Below are positions 8,233 through 17,258 of a stretch of 27,013 nucleotides of DNA, in pieces (positions within the stretch are counted from its first letter, which is position 1; each line of letters opens with the position of its first letter). The stretch is taken from positions 1 through 27,013 of the IMG/VR virus record IMGVR_UViG_3300023178_000219. The stretch is one strand, 5' to 3'. A program made the position numbers and the translations under genes. Under the pieces are notes generated by a model. The model was not told the DNA's origin and did no database searches. It worked only from the letters and a program-made list of their open reading frames with translations. The DNA is from a virus.

Positions 8233-9751
8233 ATCTATAGTAAATACATTAAACTCTGCAGATTATTTGAGTTCAAAAATATTAGATAAATCTGACTATA
8301 TTGGTGAAAAATTTATAAAAAGAGGTATTGTTATAGATGTAAACACATTTAACTCACAAAACAATATTAATGTTGGTAAAATACCTATGTATAGTGTTAT
8401 GGCTGCTATAATAGGTGAAGATATAAATATAGAAAATAGTGTAAACAGCGAAATTTCAGAAATAACCAGAACTTTAACAAATGGTTATAAATGGTATCCT
8501 CCATTAAATTCTCTACACAATATTAGTATACCAGAAATAGGTGAAGAAATACTTTTAATAAACGAACCTTTTATCAATAAACTTTATTGGATTTCAAGAG
8601 TTCCAGAAACAAATTATGTTAGTAGATATTTAGTTAGAGAAGATCTAAGTGGGTTAAATGAAAACAAATATGGATTTAGTTTTAAAGTTGATTTATTAAC
8701 AAAAAATAAAGAAGATTTACAACCAACAGTTAGTTTAAATAACTCAACTGGTAAAAGAAAGAAAAGATTTTATACAATACCTGCTAAATTAGGTGATGTT
8801 ATTACGCAAGGTAGAAGTGGAACATTTATAAGACACTCCTTTAATAATGAAACAGAAGAAAAGAGTGGTTTTTTAGAGATAGGTTTATTGAACTCTAACA
8901 ATATTTCTTATCATAACAAAGCATTTAAAAATACTATTGGTGACACAAGAACTAAAACTGTTCATTTTAGAGGTAATATAAACTCAATATATCCAAACAT
9001 AACTAAAAGAACTAATTATGATAAAAAGATAGAAGGCCCATTTCAAGATGGATCTTATCAGTTAGTTCCTGTTAGAAATGATTTTAAAGCTAAAAACATA
9101 ATATTAAATAAAGCTGATGAGATCTATAACATATCTTTCTTAAATAAAGATGATAATTATATATACAGATCTGTTTTAGGAGAAAAGTTAGAAGATTATC
9201 AACAAGGAGTTAATAGCCAAATAATAGATATGTTAGAAGTTGTGAGAAATATGAATGAAACATTGCAAGATATTATGGAAATGTTTTTAAATCATACACA
9301 TGACTTACCCGAAATAAACATACAAATTCCAGACAAGGAAGTGTCATTTAAAGAAAAGGTTAGGTTACCCGGTAAGTTAGTAACTGGTAGACCAAGACAG
9401 GTAAAGATTGACGGCGTTCCGGTAAAGAAAACCATTAACACTCCTGTCGGCCCAAAAGAAGTTACAGAGATAGTTGGTGGTAAAACTATAACTGTTCCCG
9501 GGCCTTCAAGGCTGTTAGCTGGTAGAATTAAAACGGTTACTAGAAAGAAAACTATTTCTTATGATAAGATAGTTATTGGTGGAGAGAAAAATAGAAGAAT
9601 TACCACTTCACCAGAAACAAACGAAGAAACAGATAATATATATAAAGATATTTTTAAATATTATGATGATATAAAAGAACAAAATGATAAGTTCAATTTA
9701 TTATCAAGAAAAACTTTTGAGTTCTTAAGCAAGCATAATTTTATTAATTAA
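8225..9751 (+). CDS. gp5: Baseplate central spike protein with gp5-type OB fold
   Basis: A 508-residue protein; ATG 8225 lies inside the previous gene (8-base overlap) with GAGAAA just upstream. Residues 30-140 are strand-rich (KRGIVIDVNTF, YKWYPPLNSLHNISIPEIGE), as in the OB fold of gp5/VgrG-type spikes. GDVITQGRSGTFIRHSF (about residues 192-208) is the characteristic 'GDvi.qGR.G..IR' loop and strand of spike-hub proteins in marine myoviruses. A coiled-coil segment follows (about 328-352, VVRNMNETLQDIMEMF), then NHTHD and a Lys/Val/Gly-rich beta stretch (about 375-455) that could be a trimeric beta-prism or beta-helix, and finally a helical end. The lysozyme domain found in T4 gp5 is not seen. 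It would form the membrane-puncturing tip on the hub. The gp25 and gp6 genes follow directly, as expected for a baseplate operon. Confidence 0.75.
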   Translation: MSKSIVNTLNSADYLSSKILDKSDYIGEKFIKRGIVIDVNTFNSQNNINVGKIPMYSVMAAIIGEDINIENSVNSEISEITRTLTNGYKWYPPLNSLHNISIPEIGEEILLINEPFINKLYWISRVPETNYVSRYLVREDLSGLNENKYGFSFKVDLLTKNKEDLQPTVSLNNSTGKRKKRFYTIPAKLGDVITQGRSGTFIRHSFNNETEEKSGFLEIGLLNSNNISYHNKAFKNTIGDTRTKTVHFRGNINSIYPNITKRTNYDKKIEGPFQDGSYQLVPVRNDFKAKNIILNKADEIYNISFLNKDDNYIYRSVLGEKLEDYQQGVNSQIIDMLEVVRNMNETLQDIMEMFLNHTHDLPEINIQIPDKEVSFKEKVRLPGKLVTGRPRQVKIDGVPVKKTINTPVGPKEVTEIVGGKTITVPGPSRLLAGRIKTVTRKKTISYDKIVIGGEKNRRITTSPETNEETDNIYKDIFKYYDDIKEQNDKFNLLSRKTFEFLSKHNFIN

Positions 9752-9760
9752 GGAAAAGAA

Positions 9761-10360
9761 ATGAATATTATAAAATTCCCTATTAAAGATTTAAAGTGGG
9801 ATACTCATAAAGAAACAAAATTTGCTGCAAGGGAAATTATGAGAGCTATATTGTTGACATCTCCTTATGAAAGAGTTAACCGGCCATCAGATGATATACC
9901 GGCAGTTGATTTGCTAAGTATAGGTGAAAATTATTTATTTGAACCTATGACAATAGAACAACTACAATTAAGAATAAAAAGTGATATTAATAAAGCTGTA
10001 ACTATTAACAACCAAGATGCTCAAGCTGCTTTCTTTTATGTTATTGATGATTTTCAAATTTACAATAAAGAAAGAACAATAAATGAAAATTTAGGTTTTG
10101 TAATTGAAGATGAAAACCAAATATTGTTAAAGATTAACTATTCTTTTTCAACAACTCAGTTTTATGATCAAGATAGAATTAATGAATTAAATAATAACAA
10201 TCAGAGAACAGAGTATATTGGAGACTCACTTGTTGAAAGAAATAAAAAATTAGAAGATAAATTTAAAAAAAGTTTACAAGAAAGAAATGGTATAAATAAC
10301 TCTGGTTCTTTGGTTATACAGGATGAAATTAACTTTACAATAAATGATATTCCAACTTAA
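9761..10360 (+). CDS. gp25: Baseplate wedge protein gp25 (GPW/gp25 family)
   Basis: A 199-residue protein starting at ATG 9761 with AAGGAAAAG directly upstream. Residues about 20-90 carry the GPW/gp25 signature: AAREIMRAILLTSPYERVNR, then ENYLFEPMT and a helix, IEQLQLRIKSDINKAVTINN. In T4 and P2 the small gp25/gpW protein starts sheath assembly and is clamped by gp6. The family is usually about 130-140 residues; here about 60 extra residues follow, ending in a charged, Asn-rich helix and a short strand. The usual EPRI-type motif after the last core helix is not recognisable (NQDAQAAFFYVIDDFQIY stands there). It lies directly upstream of gp6, the conserved order for this pair. Confidence 0.82.
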   Translation: MNIIKFPIKDLKWDTHKETKFAAREIMRAILLTSPYERVNRPSDDIPAVDLLSIGENYLFEPMTIEQLQLRIKSDINKAVTINNQDAQAAFFYVIDDFQIYNKERTINENLGFVIEDENQILLKINYSFSTTQFYDQDRINELNNNNQRTEYIGDSLVERNKKLEDKFKKSLQERNGINNSGSLVIQDEINFTINDIPT

Positions 10361-10374
10361 TATAGAGAAAAAAA

Positions 10375-12171
10375 ATGACAGAAGCGGTTGATAAAGAGAT
10401 AAGAGATATTGATTATATCTCCAAAGATTTTAATGGATATAAAACAGATCTTATTGATTTCTTAAAAAAATATTTTCCAGACACATGGCAAGATTTTAGT
10501 CAAATTTCTGGTGGTATGGCTTTATTAGAGATGGTTGCTTATGTTGGTGACAGTTTATCTTTTTTGATGGATAGACAAATTAATGAAGGGTTTATAGATA
10601 GAGCTATTGAGCCAGCTAATGTATATAGTTTAGCACAAAATATGGGATATAAACCAAAATTTTCAACTCCAGCTACAACCACACTATCTTTATCAGCAAC
10701 ATTTTTCGATAGCACATCATCAGATTCTATGTTTAAAGTTTTGAAAGAGTCAATATTTTCTTCTGATAATTTTGTTGATTATGAATTGGTAGAAGATGTT
10801 GATTTTTCAAATACAACAAATAGATCATCTATAAGAGATACTGTTGAAAACAAAACAACATACGTTAAAAATGCTGTTGTTATCGCTGGAAAAACTAAAA
10901 GTTTTGAATATTCTGTTTCAGCACCACAACCTTTTTTAAAAATAACATTACCAGATGTAGATATATCAGAAATATATTCTGTTATTGATAACAATGGTAA
11001 CGAATGGATTGAAGTTGATAGTTTAGCACAACAATCTGTTTTTTATGGTGATATCAATATTGATCCATTAACAAATGGAGATGCTGGTTATATTTTAAAA
11101 CAAAAAAAAGTTTATAGAAAATATATAACAGAAAAAAATGCTAATGGTAGTGTTAGTCTTGTTTTTGGTAATGGAGTGTCAACGCAAGAAGATTCGGAAA
11201 TAATACCAAATCCAGAAAATTTTGTTTTACCAATAAATTTAAGAGGGTCCGTTTCAGCCTTTACACCTAAAGTCATAAATTCATCTGATTTTTTAAATAC
11301 CACAACACTTGGAGAAGCTCCCAAAAACACAACTTTAACAATAAAATATAGAGTTGGTGGTGGATCAAACACAAATTCACCAGTAGGTTCTATAAAAAGA
11401 TGTGTTAGTAAAAATATAGAGTTTTTAGACACAAGTTTTGAATCTGCAAATCCAAGTATTTCTAATTTTGTTGTTGATTCATTAACTGTTAATAATAAAG
11501 TTGATGCGTCTGGTGGTTCCGATGCGGAAAGTTTAGCTGACATAAAACATAATGCAATTAATAGTATTAACTCGCAATACAGAGCTGTTACTTTGAATGA
11601 TTATCAAGCAAGAGCTTTATCTTTACCTTCTGTATATGGTAATATATTTAGAGCTAAGGCGCGAAAAAACCCATTAGATAGTAATGGTGTAGAAATATAT
11701 GTTACAGGTATTGATGAAAATAATAATATTAAAAACTTAAACAACATTGTTAAAAATAATTTAGAATCATATCTACAAGAATTTAAATCATTTTCAGATA
11801 ATATATTGATAAGTAATGGGATTATAGCTAATATACAAGTTGATTTTAGTATAACTAAAAATTCAACTTATTCTAACAATGAAGTTTTACTTGAAGCATT
11901 TAATATATTAAAGGGTATATTTTTCTACAGAAATATTAAATTCGGAGATAGTTTTGTTATAAGTGATATAATGTCTACATTACAAGCTTCACCAAAAATA
12001 CTTTCAGTTGGGAGTTTGAATATAACAAATATAACTGGTAGTATTGGGGGTAGTGTGTATTCAAACAGTGTTGTTGATATGCGTCAAAACAATGGCGTAA
12101 TAACACTACCGCAAAATGTGGTTTGGGAATTAAAATATCCAAATAAAGATATAATAGGAACGGTTGTTTAA
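10375..12171 (+). CDS. gp6: Baseplate wedge protein gp6 (BaseplateJ family)
   Basis: A 598-residue protein starting at ATG 10375 (weak site GAGA, 14 bases after gp25). The N-terminus is the classic gp6 region: RDIDYISKDFNGYKTDLIDF, QISGGMALLEMVAYVGDSLS, then LMDRQINEGFIDRAIEP and VYSLAQNMGYKP (about residues 8-93). The middle is strand-rich. The BaseplateJ-type part is at about 380-550, with DIKHNAINSINSQYRAVTLN, DYQARALSLPSVYGNIFRAK and FFYRNIKFGDSFVISDIM. T4 gp6 has 660 residues, so this is close to full length. It forms the inner wedge ring that drives baseplate opening and binds gp25, gp53 and gp7. Its stop codon overlaps the start of the HNH gene (TAATG). Confidence 0.95.
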   Translation: MTEAVDKEIRDIDYISKDFNGYKTDLIDFLKKYFPDTWQDFSQISGGMALLEMVAYVGDSLSFLMDRQINEGFIDRAIEPANVYSLAQNMGYKPKFSTPATTTLSLSATFFDSTSSDSMFKVLKESIFSSDNFVDYELVEDVDFSNTTNRSSIRDTVENKTTYVKNAVVIAGKTKSFEYSVSAPQPFLKITLPDVDISEIYSVIDNNGNEWIEVDSLAQQSVFYGDINIDPLTNGDAGYILKQKKVYRKYITEKNANGSVSLVFGNGVSTQEDSEIIPNPENFVLPINLRGSVSAFTPKVINSSDFLNTTTLGEAPKNTTLTIKYRVGGGSNTNSPVGSIKRCVSKNIEFLDTSFESANPSISNFVVDSLTVNNKVDASGGSDAESLADIKHNAINSINSQYRAVTLNDYQARALSLPSVYGNIFRAKARKNPLDSNGVEIYVTGIDENNNIKNLNNIVKNNLESYLQEFKSFSDNILISNGIIANIQVDFSITKNSTYSNNEVLLEAFNILKGIFFYRNIKFGDSFVISDIMSTLQASPKILSVGSLNITNITGSIGGSVYSNSVVDMRQNNGVITLPQNVVWELKYPNKDIIGTVV

Positions 12172-12437
12172 TGAATAGAAAAAAAAGAATACCAAGAAAT
12201 CAAAAGTTTTCTAAAGCTAGTAAAAGATGTGAAATATGTGGTGAGTCAAAAGCTGTGGATAATCATCATATAACACATAAGTCAGAGGGTGGATCTGATT
12301 ATGGATTAAATAGAGTGTGGTTATGCCCTAATCATCACAGAATGGCCCATAATGGATATTTATTAATAAAAGGTTGGGATGACTACGGATATAAATTAAA
12401 ACTTAATTATGAAATTAGAGAAAATAAATGTCAATAG
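12171..12437 (+). CDS. Small HNH endonuclease (free-standing, homing-type)
   Basis: An 88-residue protein with a complete HNH core: zinc ligands C20-E-I-C23, the catalytic pair H32-H33, N47 in LNRVWLC, C52-x2-H55, H56 and H60 in CPNHHRMAH. The N-terminal 19 residues are basic, which fits DNA binding. HNH enzymes nick or cut DNA with one metal ion; free-standing ones in phages usually spread themselves into intron-less or gene-less alleles. ATG 12171 shares its A with the stop of gp6, and the end overlaps the next gene by 10 bases, so it is tightly built into the operon; no clear ribosome binding site precedes it, suggesting coupled translation. There is no extra DNA-recognition domain, which would make it a low-specificity nickase or an enzyme helped by partners. 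Confidence 0.88.
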   Translation: MNRKKRIPRNQKFSKASKRCEICGESKAVDNHHITHKSEGGSDYGLNRVWLCPNHHRMAHNGYLLIKGWDDYGYKLKLNYEIRENKCQ

Positions 12438-13891
12438 TAAGAGCATATGCAGACAAAGACACTTGGATTACCGACTCTGCCGTTAGTGCTAATTTTGGTT
12501 TATCTCCAATATTAGAGGTTTGGAACAAGTATAGCAATGAAAAAGAAAAAAAGGAATATGCAAGAATATTAATAAAATTTGATTTAGATGAGTTAAAAGA
12601 AGAAATATCAGTTAATAAGAATTATCCAGATCCAAGAGACTCTTCTACTGTTTCAGCATTTATAAGAATGAATAATGTTACTCACGGAGAAGAACAAGCT
12701 AGTGATTTTGACATATATGCCTTTCCACTAAGTGCTACATGGGTTGAAGGCAGAGGTCTTGATAATGATCTTAAAACAAATACTGGTTATACAAATGCAC
12801 TTTATGCTGATAACATCAACCTTTGGACAGATTTAGGTGCCTTAAGTGGGGGTGAAGCTTATAAGGGAGCTTTTGATGCAATATATGACTCTAACTCAGC
12901 TATTCAATCATTTGTTCATGGTGAAGAAGATTTAAAATTAGATGTTACTGAGTGGTTTAAAGATTATTTGGATGGATTAAGTTCTAATTATGGGTTTATG
13001 ATTAGAATGGGTGATAAAGAAGAGGCTCAAACTGATGCTGAGGCAGCAGCTGCTGGAGTTAATACTTCTGTAACGGGCGTTAGTTATTTTACTAAAAAGT
13101 TTTATGGAAGAGAGACAAACACAAATAGAAGACCATATTTAGAACTTACATGGCCAGAGACAATAAAAGACGATAGAAAAACATTATACTTTTCTAGATC
13201 TGCAGATTTATTTTACTACAATATTGTTGACGGTGTTTTGGAAGATTTAGATGGAACAGGAAAGTTTCCCGGATTTGTTACATTACAAGCTGATGGTGTT
13301 AATATAACTCCTATATCACTAACAGCAGGTAGATTTTCTAAGGGTATATATAAACTAAATATAGGAACAGCAACTGATGATTTGGGTAATGCGTTAACTG
13401 GTGTTAATATATCTTTAAGCTCCGCTACTAATTTTACTGACACATGGAGTGTAACATCGGCTGGATATGAGTCATCTTATACTTTTAATTTTGAGCCTAA
13501 ACTACCCTCTATAGGTAATGATAATTTTACTACATCAAACTTGATTGTCAACTTGGTTAATCAAAAAAGCGAATATGATTATGGAAGTGTAGCTAATATA
13601 AGAGTTTTTATTAAAGACAAAACACAAGTTTTACAATCCACAACAGCTACAAAAACATTTATTGATAGTTTTATTGTTAAAAATGGAATGTATGAGATAA
13701 GAGAAAAATCCACTGATTATGTGGAGATTTCAGAACAAAACCTATCATATGATAAAGATGGAAATTTCTTTGAAATAAATACTAACAATCTTTATCCTAA
13801 TGTAGAATATAAGATTGTTTTAAAACTAAAAGTTAGAAATGAAACTATTATAATAGACAAACCAGATTTGTGGAACTTTACTGTTTTATAA
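12428..13891 (+). CDS. Virion structural protein with N-terminal DNRLRE-type domain
   Basis: A 487-residue protein; ATG 12428 lies 10 bases inside the HNH gene, preceded by GAGAAAAT. Residues 1-240 resemble DNRLRE/carbohydrate-binding-like beta-sandwich domains: RAYADKDTWITDSAVSANFG, SPILEVWN, YARILIKFDLDEL, then NLWTDLGALSGG, KLDVTEWFKDYL, YGFMIRMGDKE and RRPYLELTW. This 'D.wi......NFG..p.l.vw....y.rilikFdl' opening is found in surface and extracellular proteins and in tail proteins of marine phages. Residues 245-487 are further beta-rich segments of Ig-like look with no recognised family. Between gp6 and the gpI/gp7-like gene, it is likely a peripheral baseplate or fibre-attachment protein. 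The exact role is not known. Confidence 0.66.
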   Translation: MSIVRAYADKDTWITDSAVSANFGLSPILEVWNKYSNEKEKKEYARILIKFDLDELKEEISVNKNYPDPRDSSTVSAFIRMNNVTHGEEQASDFDIYAFPLSATWVEGRGLDNDLKTNTGYTNALYADNINLWTDLGALSGGEAYKGAFDAIYDSNSAIQSFVHGEEDLKLDVTEWFKDYLDGLSSNYGFMIRMGDKEEAQTDAEAAAAGVNTSVTGVSYFTKKFYGRETNTNRRPYLELTWPETIKDDRKTLYFSRSADLFYYNIVDGVLEDLDGTGKFPGFVTLQADGVNITPISLTAGRFSKGIYKLNIGTATDDLGNALTGVNISLSSATNFTDTWSVTSAGYESSYTFNFEPKLPSIGNDNFTTSNLIVNLVNQKSEYDYGSVANIRVFIKDKTQVLQSTTATKTFIDSFIVKNGMYEIREKSTDYVEISEQNLSYDKDGNFFEINTNNLYPNVEYKIVLKLKVRNETIIIDKPDLWNFTVL

Positions 13892-13901
13892 GGGGTAAAA
13901 A

Positions 13902-16900
13902 ATGGCTGACGGCTATACATACGAAAGTTTATTATCTTCTTTAGAGAGTGCTGGAAGTATTTCTGGTGATTTACTAGAAAATTCATTTACAGCAGATACA
14001 AACAGAGCTATTCCTCTTATAGATTATGGTAGATTCTCAAAACATACTTTCTTTGGTGATATAAGAAGAAAGACAGAAAGAAACTTTAATAAAATAATAA
14101 CTGAATACCCTATTGGTTTGAGTGGGGCTTCAGTGGCCGCATTAACAGAATCAGATATATTGGCTGTTGATAAGTTTTACAAAGAAGCTGATGGTTACAC
14201 TAGATGGTTATTGAATGAGTTGGGTAAAGATGTGGCCTTTACTGGAACAGAAAAATCAATAACTGCAAATGCTGTTAATAATAATCAAGAAAATGTTACA
14301 TTAATTCATTTACATAGAGATTCTGATAATTCTGTAACTGGTGATCAGTTAGATAATATAAATGCAATATATGAAAGAATAGAATTATACGAAGACTTTA
14401 ATAAAGAAATAGAATATTTAGATGCTGGAACTTTATCATATTTTGGAGTCACTGGTGGTGAAGGTAATTATGCTAATTATTCTACTCGTATAACCGAAGA
14501 AGTTCCAGCCTCTGCAGAGGTTGATGTTATTCAAAACTTCAAGTTGGAAAATCTTATACCAAGATATTTGTTTTTAGGTGATGATACAGAATTCTTAAAA
14601 AGTTTTCTTACAGCATTGTCTGAATCTTTTGATGAATATAAATTATATATAGAAAACATACCAAACTTAAAAAAGATTTCATACGATAGCGTTGATAGAG
14701 TTCCAGATAGATTCATACCTGTTTTAGCTAAAGATTATGGTGTTAATTTATATGAAACATCTGCAGATATTGATATAAAACAAGAACTATTTAATTCTTC
14801 ATCTGCTGGATATACTAGTAAAGAGGTAACAAGTAAGGTATGGAATAGAATATTAAACAATATCCCACACTTATTAAAATCAAAAGGTGCAAGAGAAAGT
14901 TTAGAAGCTATTTGTAGAATATATGGAATTAAAAACAATTTCTTAAAAATTAATGAACACTCAATTTTTAGAACAAAAGTTAAAAAAACAGAACAAGAGT
15001 TAGTAGATTTTATAGCTTTATATTCTGATGGAACGAATTATGTTCAAACATCAGTTGGAGCTACAGAAACTAGTTCTTTGGCTTTTGATTTTGCGGCTGG
15101 GCAAGACTTTACCATACAAACTGTTGTATCTGCAACAGCGGCACAATCTCACACATTGGTTGAACACCCACTATATAATATAACATTAAGTGATGTAGGT
15201 GTTTTAACATTTAATTCAGTAACAACACCAACTGTAACAGTATCCACCCCAGAGGGGTCTATTTCATCCCATATACAAGCCTTAGATAATTTTACTAATA
15301 TAACTGTATCAAGAAGTGGTGATACCTTAAACGCTTATTTAACCACCCTCTCAGCTAGTCCTACTGGTGGTAATGATATTGTAGAGGTTGTTAGTGGTTC
15401 TTACAGTGATGTATCGGTTGGAACTGAAAGTTATGACTCAACAGGTGGAACTGTTGGTGGCTCTACAAAATTTCCTTCTCCAAATAACTTTATTGGTTAT
15501 ATGCATGAAGTAAGAACATGGGATATAGCATTAGAAGAAGAAGACATAAAAGAACATACGAGAAACTTTCAATCAATATCAATTGAAAATACAAAAATAA
15601 ACAATCAAAGTGCCACATATAATAATTTGAAGTCTCACTTCAAACTAAGAGAAGATATAATTCTTGGTGGTGATTATAATTTTATTGTAAACTCTGCAAA
15701 AAGTAATTATCATGCTGAACCTGTGGGGTTTGGAACAACAGAGAAAAAATATAGACACTTTTCCGATAGAAAAAGAATTGTTAGTAGTTATCCATTAGGT
15801 TTCTCTATTAACAACGATAAAATAAGAACATCAGAAGAAAATATTGAAGAAGAAGATGTTGGTTATATTAGCTTCTCTATGAGTCCAACAAACGCAGTAA
15901 ATAGAGAAATATACAATAGTATACAAGATTTTAATGTGTTTGATCTTTTAGGAGATCCTTCTGTATTAACAAAGAACTCATATTTTGGAACAGACATAAA
16001 TAATAAATGGAATGAAATTTCAGAACAATGGAATTTATCTAAAAACGAAACATTTGATCCAGATCCATTAAACAATGCATTACTTAAAAGTGGTGGATCT
16101 GTTTTGACGGTAACTGGTGTTAGTGGGTCTAGCGTTGGATTAATGAACAATAACGCATTTGTTAAATCAATGAATAATTTCAATGATACATTTGGAAGTA
16201 TATTTCCATTCTCAGAACAATTTATACCAGCAAAAACAAATGTTATTTCAAAAGGTTTATTTATTGAATCACCTTTATTAGAGAGACATAAAACAAAAAG
16301 AGTGTTTGGTAGAAGATGGAATTCTTTGGCTGAGGTCTTGGCTGAGAACGAACAATATCAATTAACAGCAGATGGAAACATTATATCATATGATAATGAT
16401 AAGCAAACTAACAATGCTGTTCCTACGGTGTTATCGTTAAATGAGCTTGAATTTGTTTTAAATAATCACTATTTAGCTGGTGATTTGGCTACAACGGGTT
16501 CGGGTTCGGCTAATGAAGTAAATTTATCAGCATCAGCTGCAACTACTGCAGATTTTCAAGGTTATCAATATTATGATAACAACATACAAGAAACTATAGA
16601 TTTAGAGTTTAGTGCTATAACTCAAGTTCCAAATGTTAGTGTTAATAGCACTGTAAACGAACCTAATTTTTCTCAAACTAGATATGGTAGATTCTTACCC
16701 GTAAGAATAACTCCTGCAGCTGTTGACCAAACAGAGGTTGAAATAACTTTGGATACTATGTTAATATCACCTACTGCAAACAACACAGCTAGCAATGGGT
16801 TCATAAGTGGTAGAGTTAAAATGTTATCTGGTGGTGTTGAATTCAAAACGGATTTACCAGCCTTAAGGTTTGATTTTCCCACATCAGCTGATGGAACAAA

Positions 16901-17240
16901 CTTGTTTATTGCAGAGGTTGGTGATATAGATGCTGGTGAGGGTAGAATAGTAAAAGACAAAGACAACTCAATAGTTGTCTCCTTAGAGAGTGCAACAATA
17001 CAATTAAACTTAACACTAGCTAGTGTTGTAAGATCACTCAGTGCAGTTGCTGGAGATGTTACACTACAAATGGTAGAAGATTCGGCGTCTGGTAGTATTG
17101 GTATTGTTCCTATTAATGTTACAAACCTATTTAATGATGTAACATATATATTTAGAGTGGGTATAAACGCTGTTGATACTAAGGATACTGATTTGATTAG
17201 ACAAATAACACAACAAGGTGTAGAAAAAATTACATCATAA
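13902..17240 (+). CDS. Baseplate wedge protein, P2 gpI / T4 gp7-like, with inserted LamG-like domain
   Basis: A 1112-residue protein starting at ATG 13902 with AGGGG at 13890-13894. Residues about 205-365 look like the tail protein I/gp7 region: LENLIPRYLFLGDDTEFLKS, a helix with LSESFDEYKLYIENIPNL, DRFIPVLAKDYGVNL, then NRILNNIPHLLKSKGARESL and EAICRIYGI. The last segment ('l..sKGtr..l..l...yGi') is the hallmark of gpI-like proteins. Residues about 366-556 form a LamG/concanavalin-like sandwich ending in FIGYMHEVRTWDIALEEEDI. A middle part with NYHAEPVGFG follows, then a beta-rich C-terminal half. The first 190 residues resemble neighbouring marine-phage wedge proteins (YGRFSKHTFFGDIRRKTERN). 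It would link the wedge to fibres. The lectin-like insert suggests that this wedge protein itself may touch cell-surface glycans. Confidence 0.72.
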   Translation: MADGYTYESLLSSLESAGSISGDLLENSFTADTNRAIPLIDYGRFSKHTFFGDIRRKTERNFNKIITEYPIGLSGASVAALTESDILAVDKFYKEADGYTRWLLNELGKDVAFTGTEKSITANAVNNNQENVTLIHLHRDSDNSVTGDQLDNINAIYERIELYEDFNKEIEYLDAGTLSYFGVTGGEGNYANYSTRITEEVPASAEVDVIQNFKLENLIPRYLFLGDDTEFLKSFLTALSESFDEYKLYIENIPNLKKISYDSVDRVPDRFIPVLAKDYGVNLYETSADIDIKQELFNSSSAGYTSKEVTSKVWNRILNNIPHLLKSKGARESLEAICRIYGIKNNFLKINEHSIFRTKVKKTEQELVDFIALYSDGTNYVQTSVGATETSSLAFDFAAGQDFTIQTVVSATAAQSHTLVEHPLYNITLSDVGVLTFNSVTTPTVTVSTPEGSISSHIQALDNFTNITVSRSGDTLNAYLTTLSASPTGGNDIVEVVSGSYSDVSVGTESYDSTGGTVGGSTKFPSPNNFIGYMHEVRTWDIALEEEDIKEHTRNFQSISIENTKINNQSATYNNLKSHFKLREDIILGGDYNFIVNSAKSNYHAEPVGFGTTEKKYRHFSDRKRIVSSYPLGFSINNDKIRTSEENIEEEDVGYISFSMSPTNAVNREIYNSIQDFNVFDLLGDPSVLTKNSYFGTDINNKWNEISEQWNLSKNETFDPDPLNNALLKSGGSVLTVTGVSGSSVGLMNNNAFVKSMNNFNDTFGSIFPFSEQFIPAKTNVISKGLFIESPLLERHKTKRVFGRRWNSLAEVLAENEQYQLTADGNIISYDNDKQTNNAVPTVLSLNELEFVLNNHYLAGDLATTGSGSANEVNLSASAATTADFQGYQYYDNNIQETIDLEFSAITQVPNVSVNSTVNEPNFSQTRYGRFLPVRITPAAVDQTEVEITLDTMLISPTANNTASNGFISGRVKMLSGGVEFKTDLPALRFDFPTSADGTNLFIAEVGDIDAGEGRIVKDKDNSIVVSLESATIQLNLTLASVVRSLSAVAGDVTLQMVEDSASGSIGIVPINVTNLFNDVTYIFRVGINAVDTKDTDLIRQITQQGVEKITS

Positions 17241-17258
17241 ATAAAAAGGGGTTTATAA

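Noticed and set aside
17236-17243. CATAAATA resembling a T4-type late promoter
   Set aside because: It overlaps the stop codon of the wedge gene and would start RNA almost on the binding site of the next gene; similar ATAAATA strings occur inside genes (for example near 2024, 13771 and 15997).
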